A stretch of DNA of 64,000 nucleotides from Pseudodesulfovibrio senegalensis. Lineage in GTDB: Bacteria; Desulfobacterota; Desulfovibrionia; Desulfovibrionales; Desulfovibrionaceae. Position numbers and translations under genes: made by a program. Position 1 is the stretch's first letter. Each line of letters opens with the position of its first letter. Positions 15,684 to 24,741 of this stretch are shown here, one piece after another. Below the pieces are notes generated by a model. It was not told the origin of the DNA. It searched no databases and saw only the letters and a program-made list of their open reading frames with translations. The stretch lies in the NCBI RefSeq assembly GCF_008830225.1, contig NZ_WAIE01000002.1, forward strand, positions 1-64,000, written 5' to 3'.

Positions 15684-18600
15684 CTAGCCCAGCAGGCTCA
15701 TCTGCCTTGCCTTGGTGACCTTGGTTGCGGTGAGGGTCGACCGGGTCAGCAACGCTTCGGGCAATTCCCGCAAATATCTCGATTCCGGCAACTGCAATGT
15801 CTTGCCGTAGAGTGAACGTTTGTCGGCCCGGCTCAGGAACAGGTTTCTGCGCGCCCGGGTCATGCCCACGTAGAGCAGGCGTCGTTCTTCGTGAAAACGC
15901 TGACCCCGTCCCGGGGTGAGTGTCACGGTGGCCGTGAGCAGATCCATGCCCGCAAAGGGCATGATGCCCTCTTCCAGTGCGGGCAGGAATACGGTGTCGA
16001 ACTCCAGTCCCTTGGCCGCGTGCATGGTCATTATCTGTACCTTTTCCGCGTTGCGCCGCACCAGTTCCAGTTCGTTCTGGAGACTGATCCAGTTCAGCAG
16101 CCCGGACCATCCGCCGCGCTCGTCGAAATTCTTTTTCAGATCGCGGAAGGCTCGGCTTTCCCAGAAAAAGGAATCAAAGGGCGGCATGGTGTTCAGGTAG
16201 GCGGAAAGTCCCACAGGACCCTTGGCCAGCACGTGTTCCGGCACTTCCAGCACTTCCTCGCTGCCCACCATGGTCAGGCCGAGGAAGCTTCCGGCCGCGT
16301 TCAGTATCAACTCCACGCGCGGGTCGGTCCAGAACGCCTCGGTTTCCGGCGCAGCCACCGGAACCCCGAATTTGGTCAGCTGTTTCTGCATGGGCGGGAT
16401 CAGGGCCTTGAAGCGCACCAGAACGGCGATGTCCCCCGGGCTGAGGGTGCCGTGGCCCGTGGCGTCGCCCAGCGAATGGCTGGTGGCGCCGATCAGGTTG
16501 CGGATGCGGTCGCTGATCCACGTTGTTTCGCGTACGGCGTCCGGTGCCTGGAAAAGATGGATGGCCGCGTCCGTGTTCTGCTGGGCTGCCAGCGGCGTGT
16601 CTTCAGGGAACAGGGCGTGGGAGGCATCCAGTATGGTCTGGCCCGAACGGTAGTTTTCCGTGAGGGTGATTTCCTCGAGCTTCGGCCAGAACTCCCGGAG
16701 CCGTTCGTGTACATCGTCGGCTGCGCCACGGAATCCGTAGATGGACTGGCGGGGATCGCCGATGCAGAACACTCCGCAGCCCTTTTCCGGGGCCATCCCC
16801 TTGATGACCGCCAGTTGCAGGGGGCTGAGGTCCTGCACCTCGTCCACCAGCACATGGCGGTAGGGCAGGTGAAAAGTGGGTGCACCGGTCTGTTCGAGCA
16901 TGAATTCGAGCAGGTCGGTGTAGTCCAGCAGGTTCCAGTGGTTTTTCTGGTTGCCGTAATTGATGTGCGCGTCAAAGAGGTCGTCCGGAATGTCTTCGAG
17001 CCGTTCGCGCAGGAGATTGTAGCGGTTCCAGTAGTGCTTGACGTGCTTGGAGGGAATGTCCGGGTTGGTTTCGGCAAAGAGCTTTCTGGCAGCCTCCTCG
17101 GAAAGCACCACCGGGGTTTCGCTGTAGGCGTGCTTCCAGTAGTCGAAACACAGGGAATGCAGGGTTCCTGCCTGCGGCAGTTCGTCATTTTCCCCGCGCG
17201 TGGCCTTGAGGCGTTCGCGCAGCTCCTGCGCGGCCCGGCGGGTGAATGTCAGTGCCAGCACCCGGCGCGGGCGTTCGCCCTGATCGAGGATGCGGGCCAC
17301 CCGGCCCATGAGGGTCTGGGTCTTGCCGGTTCCCGGCCCGGCCAGCACCAGCACGGGGTTCGGCCCGGCGTCGATGGCTTTTTGCTGGTCCGGGTTGAAT
17401 GAAATCTTCTTGGTTGCCTCGCGGTCCGGCTCGGCAAGGGGCGGGCAGGTCAGGGCGTCTTCTTCCGCGTCTCCGGCCGGTTGTTCGGCCTTTTGGGCCG
17501 GATCAGGCATGGCCACCAGCGTGGCCCCGTTTTTGATCGTATCCCGTTCCTGCGGGGTGAAAACCGAGATCACGCCGTATTCGCCGTCGTATCCGGCCTG
17601 ACGGATGACCCGGCCCTCGCGCATGCGGGTGATGCCCTCGGCCAGATGGCAGTTGAAGCGTTTGAGGTCTTCGGCCGGCACGTGGCGCAGCACGTTGACC
17701 TCGGAGCCGAATTCACGCACCAGCTTGACGTATTCGCCATGCACTTTCTTGGAGCCGGGCCCCACGCCGACCACTTCCGAAAGTATTTCCTTGAGCGGAA
17801 TGAGCGAGACGAAACCGGGCGCGCCCACGGGCTGCTGGGGCTGCTCGCGGTCCGCAAGGTCGAGGATGCGGGCGTACACGCCGCGGGTCACGGGCTTGCC
17901 GCACACCGGGCAGATACCACCCCGGGCCGCGGTCTCGTGCGGGTCCATGGAAACGTTGCACTTGCGGTGCCCGTCCATATGGTATTTGCCTTCTTCCGGG
18001 AAGAATTCGGCCGTGCCGATGAATTCGTGGCCCAGCCCTTCGCCGCGCAATGCGCGGAAGATGCCTTCATAGGACAGCTCACCCCGGAATATATTGAACT
18101 CGCGGCCGAGTTTTTCCCCGGAATGGGCGTCCGAGTTGGAAATGAGCTTGATGCGGTCCAGTTCGCTCCAGGTCCAGTTCATTTCCGGGTCCGAGGAAAG
18201 ACCGGTTTCCATGGCGAATATCTCGTGGGAAAGGTCGTCGAAGCATTCTTTTATGGAGTCGAAGCCCGATTTGGAGCCGAACAGGGAGAACCATGGTGTC
18301 CAGATGTGCGCGGGAATAAGGAATGCCTGCGGATGCGTTTCCAAAACCATTTCCAGCAGGTTGCGGCTGTCCAGTCCGAGGATGGGGCGGCCGTCCGACT
18401 CAAGGTTGCCCACCTGCGCCAGCCGTGCATTGAAATTCCTGACCGCTTCGACCGTGGGCATGAAGACAAGGTTGTGCACCTTTCTGGTCTTGCCCCCGCG
18501 TTTGTATATGGAACTGATTTCGGTCTGGAGCATGAATCGGGTTTTGGCCTCGGGCTGGGCATCAAGCCCGGGAATGAACTCCGAAAGGCCGGATTCGTCG

Positions 18601-18803
18601 CGCAGGGTCAGAAGACCGCTGCCGTCGTCCTCGAGCTGTTCCTCGATTTCATCGAGCCAGCCGGGATGAGTGAAATCGCCCGTGCCAACGACCGTGAGGC
18701 CCTTGACCTTGGCCCAGGCCGCAAGGGAGCGAATGTTCAGGTTCTTGCTGGTGGCCCGGGAGAAACGAGAATGAATGTGCAGGTCGGCTGTATATCGTTC
18801 CAT
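15684..18803 (-). CDS. EndoQ-like PHP nuclease fused to a UvrD/Rep-type helicase
   Basis: The protein has 1039 residues. Residues about 1-420 form a PHP domain like endonuclease Q: ADLHIHSRFSRATSKNLNIR at the start (metal His 9 and His 11), GTGDFTHPGWLDEIEEQL, and a zinc-type element ending GGICPVCGKP near residue 300. From about 470 a complete superfamily 1 helicase follows: Walker A VLAGPGTGKTQTL, Walker B VLVDEVQDLSPLQL, GDPRQSIYGFRGA, and the late motifs MTMHAAKGLEFDTVFLPALE and RLLYVGMTRARRNLF. EndoQ nicks DNA 5' of deaminated bases, so one polypeptide may nick and unwind. The chosen start lacks a strong ribosome site; a 12-codon longer start is possible. Confidence 0.88.
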   Translation of the reverse strand: MERYTADLHIHSRFSRATSKNLNIRSLAAWAKVKGLTVVGTGDFTHPGWLDEIEEQLEDDGSGLLTLRDESGLSEFIPGLDAQPEAKTRFMLQTEISSIYKRGGKTRKVHNLVFMPTVEAVRNFNARLAQVGNLESDGRPILGLDSRNLLEMVLETHPQAFLIPAHIWTPWFSLFGSKSGFDSIKECFDDLSHEIFAMETGLSSDPEMNWTWSELDRIKLISNSDAHSGEKLGREFNIFRGELSYEGIFRALRGEGLGHEFIGTAEFFPEEGKYHMDGHRKCNVSMDPHETAARGGICPVCGKPVTRGVYARILDLADREQPQQPVGAPGFVSLIPLKEILSEVVGVGPGSKKVHGEYVKLVREFGSEVNVLRHVPAEDLKRFNCHLAEGITRMREGRVIRQAGYDGEYGVISVFTPQERDTIKNGATLVAMPDPAQKAEQPAGDAEEDALTCPPLAEPDREATKKISFNPDQQKAIDAGPNPVLVLAGPGTGKTQTLMGRVARILDQGERPRRVLALTFTRRAAQELRERLKATRGENDELPQAGTLHSLCFDYWKHAYSETPVVLSEEAARKLFAETNPDIPSKHVKHYWNRYNLLRERLEDIPDDLFDAHINYGNQKNHWNLLDYTDLLEFMLEQTGAPTFHLPYRHVLVDEVQDLSPLQLAVIKGMAPEKGCGVFCIGDPRQSIYGFRGAADDVHERLREFWPKLEEITLTENYRSGQTILDASHALFPEDTPLAAQQNTDAAIHLFQAPDAVRETTWISDRIRNLIGATSHSLGDATGHGTLSPGDIAVLVRFKALIPPMQKQLTKFGVPVAAPETEAFWTDPRVELILNAAGSFLGLTMVGSEEVLEVPEHVLAKGPVGLSAYLNTMPPFDSFFWESRAFRDLKKNFDERGGWSGLLNWISLQNELELVRRNAEKVQIMTMHAAKGLEFDTVFLPALEEGIMPFAGMDLLTATVTLTPGRGQRFHEERRLLYVGMTRARRNLFLSRADKRSLYGKTLQLPESRYLRELPEALLTRSTLTATKVTKARQMSLLG

Positions 18804-18893
18804 GGCAGGAACACTATTCGGAACCATGCCATATTGCAAGGCCGGGACCGCGAAAAAAGCGGTCTTTGCAGGATGTGGTTTGCCGGGGGCGGG

Positions 18894-19385
18894 TCAGAGT
18901 TCCAGGCGCATTTCGTGCCAGGCCGAGCCGCCGTGGGTGGAGGCGGAAAGACCGGCGTCCACATAGTCGAAACGGCGGTAAAACGGCACAAGCCTTTCCT
19001 TGCACAAAAGCAGGATGCGTTGTTTGCCCATGGCCCGGGCTTCGGCAATGAAGCGATCCATGAGTGCCGCGGCTACGCCTTGATGCCGGAATTGCGGCAA
19101 CACCGAAAGTGAGAAGATGACCAGCGCCGTCCCGTTCGGGTCGTGGCCCACGAGTTGTTTGAAAGCCTCGTCCGTGATGTCGTTTTTGCTGGTGGATCCG
19201 CTGTTGATCTGGCCGATCACGCGACCGGCCTGTTCGGCCACCAGAAAACCCTGTGCATACGAAGTGATGCGTTTTTCAATGCTGGCGGGCGATGCGGCTT
19301 CGTCCGGCGGGAAGCTGACGGTTTCGATTTCGATGCAGGCGGTCAGGTCGTCCGGTCGGGCGGTGCGTATGGTCGGTTGCGGCAT
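18894..19385 (-). CDS. GNAT-family N-acetyltransferase
   Basis: The protein has 163 residues, starting MPQPTIRTARPDDLTACIEI after AGGAAAA. The GNAT fold is clear: acceptor region around residues 20-60, then the acetyl-CoA pyrophosphate loop in LSVLPQFRHQGVAAALMDRF and the final LVPFYRRFDYVDAG. Members in this subgroup acetylate small amines or protein N termini. The substrate is not assignable. It lies 90 bp downstream of the helicase fusion gene on the same strand. Confidence 0.88.
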   Translation of the reverse strand: MPQPTIRTARPDDLTACIEIETVSFPPDEAASPASIEKRITSYAQGFLVAEQAGRVIGQINSGSTSKNDITDEAFKQLVGHDPNGTALVIFSLSVLPQFRHQGVAAALMDRFIAEARAMGKQRILLLCKERLVPFYRRFDYVDAGLSASTHGGSAWHEMRLEL

Positions 19386-19584
19386 GTGTCGTTTTCCTGT
19401 CTTCCGGTTTACAAAGCCGGGACTATGTGACAACTCCCGACAATTGTAAAGGAATGCAAAATGGGGCCCGCCTTCCATGGTTGCGTCGCCAACCATGCCG
19501 TGTATAGTATATAGGGATTGTGCATATCATGGATTGTTGCGGTCGGAATGGCTCATTGCCGCAATGTTTGCAAAAGGGGAATGA

Positions 19585-20661
19585 ATGGGACGTTTGGCAT
19601 TTTGGCGCCTTTTCGGGGCGGTATTGTTGTGTGTGCTTGTCGGCGTTGCCCCGGCAATGGCCGATGACGCGAAAAAAGGCGGTCCGCCTCCCAGCACGGT
19701 GGTCACGGGCAAGGTGACCTCCGGCAAGGTCGCCCCTCAGGTGGAATACATCGGCACCGTCTATTTTCACGAGCGGTCGGACGTTGCTTCCGAGGTGGAC
19801 GGCAAGGCCGTGGCCATTGAGGTGGATTCGGGCCAGCGCGTGGCCAAGGGCGATGTGCTGGTGCGTCTGTCCACGGACCTGCATGACAAGCGCATCGCCA
19901 ATGCGCGGGCACTCATGGAACAGGCCAGGGCCGACTATGAGCTGGCCCGCCTTGACGATCAGCGCAAGTCAAAGCTTTTCAAGAGCCGTTCGGTTTCCGA
20001 GGGCGAATATGACAACTCCCGGCTGGGGGCCATGGCTGCCCAGCGCAAATATCATGCGCTCAGGGTCACGCTGGACCGACTGAATCTTTTGCGTGACAAG
20101 GCCTTTATTCGCGCACCGTATGACGGCGTCATCCTGGAGCGTGAAGTGAACCGCGGAGAATGGGTCAGTACGGGCAGTACCGTGATTTCCATGGGTCGCG
20201 ATGACCGTTTCGACGTGCAGGTCAACGTGCCGTCCGGTTCAGCCGGCGTGATTCGGCAGGGGCTTGCGGTCAAGGTCGACGTGGGCGGCAGGACCCTTGA
20301 CGGCAAGGTCTACGCCGTGGTTCCCCGCGGCGATGTTTCCACGCGTACGTTCCCCATCAAGATCAAGGTCATGAATCCCGGCTTTCTGGCCGAGGGCATG
20401 GAGGCGCGCGTTTCACTGCCTTCCGGTTTTGCCAACAAGACGCTGGTGGTCCCGCGCGACGCGGTCATTGCCGCGCGCGGCAACACGGTGGTCTGGGCCG
20501 TGCTGGACGGCAAGGCCGTGCCCGTGCCCGTTCGGGTCGTGGGGTACCGGGGGCTTGAGGCGGGCGTGACCGCGGAAAAGCTGGCCGAAGGCATGGACGT
20601 GGTTATCAAGGGCAACGAACGCCTCAGGCCGGGCCAGCCGGTCGTCATTACCAACAAGTAG
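19585..20661 (+). CDS. RND efflux periplasmic adaptor (membrane fusion protein)
   Basis: The protein has 358 residues. A signal peptide covers about residues 1-26 (ending APAMA). A lipoyl/barrel-sandwich part, VDGKAVAIEVDSGQRVAKGD, is followed by a coiled-coil hairpin (about 100-165) and the matching half FIRAPYDGVILEREVNRGE. Beta-barrel and membrane-proximal domains follow. It should link the inner-membrane RND pump encoded 10 bp downstream to an outer-membrane channel. No TolC-type gene is in the window. AAAGGGGA precedes the ATG. Confidence 0.93.
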   Translation: MGRLAFWRLFGAVLLCVLVGVAPAMADDAKKGGPPPSTVVTGKVTSGKVAPQVEYIGTVYFHERSDVASEVDGKAVAIEVDSGQRVAKGDVLVRLSTDLHDKRIANARALMEQARADYELARLDDQRKSKLFKSRSVSEGEYDNSRLGAMAAQRKYHALRVTLDRLNLLRDKAFIRAPYDGVILEREVNRGEWVSTGSTVISMGRDDRFDVQVNVPSGSAGVIRQGLAVKVDVGGRTLDGKVYAVVPRGDVSTRTFPIKIKVMNPGFLAEGMEARVSLPSGFANKTLVVPRDAVIAARGNTVVWAVLDGKAVPVPVRVVGYRGLEAGVTAEKLAEGMDVVIKGNERLRPGQPVVITNK

Positions 20662-20670
20662 GGGGATTCG

Positions 20671-23600
20671 ATGGATATCGTCAAAGCAGCCATCGAAAAG
20701 CCCGTTGCCGTGCTCGTGGGCGTGATTCTTGTGGTCCTGTTCGGGATGATTTCGCTCTACGGCCTGCCGTATCAGCTTACGCCCAACGTGACCCAGCCGG
20801 AAATCACGGTCACCACCACATGGACCGGGGCCTCGCCCAAGGAGATCGAGCGCGACATTGTCGAGGAACAGGAGGACGTGCTCAAGGGCGTGGCCAACCT
20901 TACGGAAATGGAGAGCTCCTCCTACAGCAGCCGTGCGGAATTGACCCTGACCTTCAAGATCGGCACGGACATCGACAGTGCATTGTTGCGAGTTTCCAAC
21001 AAGCTGGACGAAGTGCCCGATTATCCGGACGGGGTCGACCGGCCTGTCATATCGGCTTCGGGCGCGTCCGCGTCGCCGGTGATTTGGATGATTCTCAAGC
21101 AGCGCGAGGGCAGTGACGTCAACGTGCAGCATCAGTTGACCTTTTTCGAGGACGAGGTGCGCCAGTACCTTGAGCGCGTGGACGGCGTGGCCGACCTGTT
21201 CATTGGCGGCGGGCAGGAAAACGAGATGCAGGTCATTGTGGATCCGCGCAAGATGGCCGCCTACAACCTGACCACCGCCAAACTCATCTCCGTGCTCAAT
21301 AACGAGAACATTTCTGTTTCCGCGGGAAGCCTCGGCGTGGGACGGCGGGATTTCCGCATCCGTACGCCCGCCGACCTGGATACGCCGGAAAAGATCGCCG
21401 ATACCGTGATTTCGTCGTCGGGTCAGTTCCGCGTCCGTATTCGCGACGTGGGTGAAGTGCGCATGGGGCATGAAAAGCCCACCGTGGCCATGATGTACAA
21501 CGGCGACCCCGGCATCGTGGTGGGCGTGAAGCCCGAGCCCGGAACCAACGTGCTGGACATGACCGACGAGGTCAACAAGGTGGTCCGGGAGCTCAACGAG
21601 GGCGTGCTCAAGGACCACGGCGTCTACCTTGACTGGACCTATGACCAGCGGCCCTACATCAATGGCGCCATCGATCTGGTGCAGCAGAACATCCTCATCG
21701 GCGGTCTTTTGGCCGTGGTGGTGCTGTTCGTGTTTTTGCAGAGCATGAGCGCCACGGTCATCGTGGCCGTGTCCATTCCCATATCCATCATCGGCGCATT
21801 CATCATTTTCGGGGCTGCCGGACGTTCTCTGAACGTGGTTTCCATGGCGGGAATTTCCTTTGCCGTGGGCATGCTCGTGGACAATGCCATTGTGGTGCTG
21901 GAAAATATCGACCGTCACCGCAACATGGGCAAGGGGCCCTTTGAAGCCGCCTATGACGGGGCCAGCGAGGTCTGGGGTGCGGTGTTGGCCTCCACCCTGA
22001 CCACGGTGGCCGTGTTCCTGCCCGTGGTGTTCATGGAGCAGGAGGCCGGGCAGCTGTTCAAGGACATCGCCATTGCGGTCACCTGCGCGATTTTCCTGTC
22101 GCTGTTCGTGTCCGTGTTGGTCATTCCCATGATGGCCCGGTTTTTCTATTCATTCGCGGCCCGGCGCAGGAAGCCGGACGCCGGTTCCGGTGAAGCCCCC
22201 CGGGAAAAGACGGCCAAGCGGCTTCTCAAGCCTCTGACCCGTATCGGTGCACGCATTTCCGATTGGCTCATGGGACTGCTGAAGCTCTCTCTTCGGGACT
22301 GGAAGACGCAGGTGGCGACCATTGCCATCCTGACCTCGGCTTCGGTGCTGCTGGTGCTGGTGTTTTTTCCCAAGATGGAATATCTGCCGCAAGGCAACCG
22401 CAACCTGGTGCTGAACATAATGGTTCCGCCACCGGGACTTTCCTTTGAGGAGCGCAGCGACATCGGCAAGCATGTCTTCGCGCAGACCAGACCCCACATG
22501 AACAAGGATGTGGACGGGATCCCGGGCATCAAGAGCATTTTCTTTGTTTCCGCACCGACCATCAACCTGTTCGGCGCCATTTCCAACCATGAACAGCGGG
22601 CCGGTGAACTCACGCCGTTTTTCAATGGCATCCTCAATTCCATCCCCGGCATGTTCGGGGTCTCCATTCAGGCTTCGGTTTTCGAGAGCGGCATCGGTGA
22701 GGGGCGCAACATCTCCGTGGACATCAGCGGCTCCAAGCTCGATTCCATCGTGGCCGCGGCAGGAACCATGTTCGGCATGGCGCGCCAGGAGATTCCCGGT
22801 GCCCAGATCCGCCCGATTCCCTCGCTGGAAATGCTCTATCCCGAGATCCGTTTTCATCCGCGGCGTGACCGGGTGCGTGCGGCCGGTCTTTCTTCGCGGG
22901 ACATGGCTGTTGCCGTGGACGTGATTCTGGATGGCAGGAAGATCGGCGACTACAAGGCCAAGGACAAGAAAAAGATCGACATGGTGCTCAAGGCTTCGGA
23001 AAAGGAAATTGCCACTCCAGAGGACCTGTATGCGGCCCTGGTGGCCACCCCGCAGGGCTGGGCCGTGCCTCTTTCGTCTCTGGCAACCATGGAGCGGGCA
23101 TACGGCCTCAACGAAATTCGCCATCTGGAACGAAAGCGTACCATTACCTTGCAGATAACCCCGCCCGCCAACGTCCCCCTGCAGCAGGCCATGGAAACCG
23201 TAGAGAACAAGCTGGTCCCGGCAGTGCGCCAGATGGGGCTTCTGGACGGCCTCGAGGTCCGGCTTTCGGGCGCGGCGGACAAGCTGACCGTGACCCGCGA
23301 GGCCATGCAGTGGAATTTCCTGCTGGCCCTTGTCATCACCTATCTGCTCATGGCCGCCCTGTTCGAGAATTTTGCCTACCCGTTCATCATCCTGTTCACC
23401 GTGCCGCTGGCCGGTGCGGGAGGATTCCTGGGGTTGCGGCTGGAAAACTGGTTCATTGCGCCGCAGCCGCTGGACATCCTGACCATGCTCGGATTCGTCA
23501 TTCTCATAGGCGTCGTGGTCAACAACGCCATCCTCATCGTGCACCAGTCCCTGAACAACGTGCGCGAGGCGGGCATGGAATACAGGGAAGCGGTTCTGGA

Positions 23601-23829
23601 GGCCACGCGCACCCGACTGCGGCCCATCTACATGTCCGCCACCACCTCGGTGTTCGGCATGCTGCCGCTGGCCGTGGCCCCCGGCCCCGGTTCCGAATTG
23701 TATCGCGGACTCGGTTCCGTGGTGCTGGGCGGATTGGCTCTCTCCACGGTGTTCACGGTTTTCGTGATTCCCTCGTTGCTGATGTTTTTCCTCGGCATGG
23801 AAAAGCCGGGAGGCAAGGCCGCAAACTGA
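20671..23829 (+). CDS. RND-family efflux permease (AcrB/HAE1-like)
   Basis: The protein has 1052 residues, the usual length for the family. TM1 is near residues 12-30, and two large periplasmic loops separate TM1-2 and TM7-8. TM4 carries the proton-relay-like VGMLVDNAIVVLENIDRH, and the symmetric TM10-11 region has VILIGVVVNNAILIVH. Family motif SPKEIERDIV is present early. Proton-driven export of drugs, lipids or other amphiphiles is expected; the substrate is unknown. It forms a two-gene operon with the adaptor, ended by a terminator. Confidence 0.95.
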   Translation: MDIVKAAIEKPVAVLVGVILVVLFGMISLYGLPYQLTPNVTQPEITVTTTWTGASPKEIERDIVEEQEDVLKGVANLTEMESSSYSSRAELTLTFKIGTDIDSALLRVSNKLDEVPDYPDGVDRPVISASGASASPVIWMILKQREGSDVNVQHQLTFFEDEVRQYLERVDGVADLFIGGGQENEMQVIVDPRKMAAYNLTTAKLISVLNNENISVSAGSLGVGRRDFRIRTPADLDTPEKIADTVISSSGQFRVRIRDVGEVRMGHEKPTVAMMYNGDPGIVVGVKPEPGTNVLDMTDEVNKVVRELNEGVLKDHGVYLDWTYDQRPYINGAIDLVQQNILIGGLLAVVVLFVFLQSMSATVIVAVSIPISIIGAFIIFGAAGRSLNVVSMAGISFAVGMLVDNAIVVLENIDRHRNMGKGPFEAAYDGASEVWGAVLASTLTTVAVFLPVVFMEQEAGQLFKDIAIAVTCAIFLSLFVSVLVIPMMARFFYSFAARRRKPDAGSGEAPREKTAKRLLKPLTRIGARISDWLMGLLKLSLRDWKTQVATIAILTSASVLLVLVFFPKMEYLPQGNRNLVLNIMVPPPGLSFEERSDIGKHVFAQTRPHMNKDVDGIPGIKSIFFVSAPTINLFGAISNHEQRAGELTPFFNGILNSIPGMFGVSIQASVFESGIGEGRNISVDISGSKLDSIVAAAGTMFGMARQEIPGAQIRPIPSLEMLYPEIRFHPRRDRVRAAGLSSRDMAVAVDVILDGRKIGDYKAKDKKKIDMVLKASEKEIATPEDLYAALVATPQGWAVPLSSLATMERAYGLNEIRHLERKRTITLQITPPANVPLQQAMETVENKLVPAVRQMGLLDGLEVRLSGAADKLTVTREAMQWNFLLALVITYLLMAALFENFAYPFIILFTVPLAGAGGFLGLRLENWFIAPQPLDILTMLGFVILIGVVVNNAILIVHQSLNNVREAGMEYREAVLEATRTRLRPIYMSATTSVFGMLPLAVAPGPGSELYRGLGSVVLGGLALSTVFTVFVIPSLLMFFLGMEKPGGKAAN

Positions 23830-23858
23830 GTCCTGCCCGTATGTTGGTGGAGAAAAAG

Positions 23859-23896
23859 GCCCCTTGCGCCCATGTTGGTGCAAGGGGCTGTTTTTT
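23859..23896 (+). terminator. rho-independent terminator of the RND operon
   Basis: GCCCCTTGC and GCAAGGGGC form a 9-bp stem, followed by TG and six Ts, 29 bp after the permease stop. Confidence 0.92.
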
Positions 23897-23982
23897 GTCG
23901 TTTGCCTTGTTTTTGTTGGGGATCGGATACTTCGGTATGGTTGTCGCGGTGCATGTGAAAACAAGTACTTGCGTATACCCCC

Positions 23983-24010
23983 TTGACACGGGGCGCGGTG
24001 GGAGTACCAT
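23983..24010 (+). promoter_or_regulatory. strong sigma70-type promoter for the small ORF
   Basis: A perfect TTGACA (23983-23988) and TACCAT (24005-24010) are 16 bp apart. The start of transcription would be near 24017, 14 bp before a GGAGG ribosome site. Confidence 0.7.
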
Positions 24011-24043
24011 TCCAGCCCCGTTCAACAAAAGGAGGTCTCTATC

Positions 24044-24253
24044 GTGCCATACGAATGGCTTTTCACTCAATCGGTGTTCTTTTTCTGTGCAATGGTGCTT
24101 TTTTTTCGCTGCCTTGACCGCGTTGTGGCCTGTCGAAGCACCATGTCTGCCATCCTGCGCCGCTTCGCCTCAATGGTGCGCTCCGCATTGTGTTTCCGCG
24201 GCGATGCCGATTTCTACTGCTTTTTCCATACGCATTCGTTCGTGCGCAAATAG
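24044..24253 (+). CDS. 69-residue membrane-type small protein, GTG start
   Basis: AAAGGAGG ends 8 nt before the GTG at 24044. The product has one hydrophobic stretch at about residues 5-22 (WLFTQSVFFFCAMVLFF), followed by a basic segment, and contains five Cys (15, 23, 30, 50, 59). The unit has its own near-consensus promoter and a terminator that overlaps the stop codon, so it looks like a complete monocistronic gene. I do not recognise the protein. An alternative is a regulatory RNA that also carries this frame. Confidence 0.55.
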   Translation: MPYEWLFTQSVFFFCAMVLFFRCLDRVVACRSTMSAILRRFASMVRSALCFRGDADFYCFFHTHSFVRK

Positions 24254-24270
24254 CGCGTAGCCGCGCTTTT
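24252..24270 (+). terminator. terminator overlapping the small ORF stop
   Basis: AGCGCG and CGCGCT pair around loop TAGC, followed by a short T run. The hairpin starts inside the stop codon of the 69-codon frame. Confidence 0.6.
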
Positions 24271-24284
24271 GCCGGGCGTTGCCA

Positions 24285-24587
24285 TCACTCTTTGCCGCTG
24301 GCTCGTGTCGGGTTTTGCAGAACCTTGTCCGCGGCGTCGCGAATGGTTTCCCTGACTTCATGGTCCGTGGGTTTCTTGTGCAGCACGATGCTGCCCCGTT
24401 GCGTGTAGCGGGCGGGCAGGAGGTTGAGGGCCAGCGCGTATATGTCTTCAATGTCGAGCGGGTCCAGGATGTAGTCCTGATAGTCGTCCTGCAGCACTTC
24501 GGCCATCTGCGCGGCAACGCGCGCCTCGTTGCGGTTGCGGATGCCCGAAAGATCCACCCCGTTCACCATCGGTATGCTTCTGGTCAT
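24285..24587 (-). CDS. ComFB-like (late competence development) protein
   Basis: The protein has 100 residues, starting MTRSIPMVNGVDLSGIRNRN after AGGAG. The core DYILDPLDIEDIYALALNLL and PARYTQRGSIVLHKK is the ComFB-family pattern. ComFB was named from the Bacillus comF operon, and some cyanobacterial members bind cyclic di-nucleotides. Its role in this lineage is not known. It is monocistronic and convergent with the small ORF unit. Confidence 0.8.
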   Translation of the reverse strand: MTRSIPMVNGVDLSGIRNRNEARVAAQMAEVLQDDYQDYILDPLDIEDIYALALNLLPARYTQRGSIVLHKKPTDHEVRETIRDAADKVLQNPTRASGKE

Positions 24588-24741
24588 TGTCGGCTCCTGA
24601 ATGTTTATTTGCTTTTGATGATAGCAGTCTGGGACGTACAGGGCAATGCGGCGGGCCGGATTTGCCGTTGGAACGCATGATGCATGAGGCGATACAGGGA
24701 AAAAGGTTCCGGTTCGTTTCAATGACACAGGGGATTGCATC

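Noticed and set aside
22150-23964. A minus-strand open frame of about 600 codons opposite the RND permease
   Set aside because: It crosses the RND terminator hairpin and has shadow composition. The permease frame is complete and canonical.
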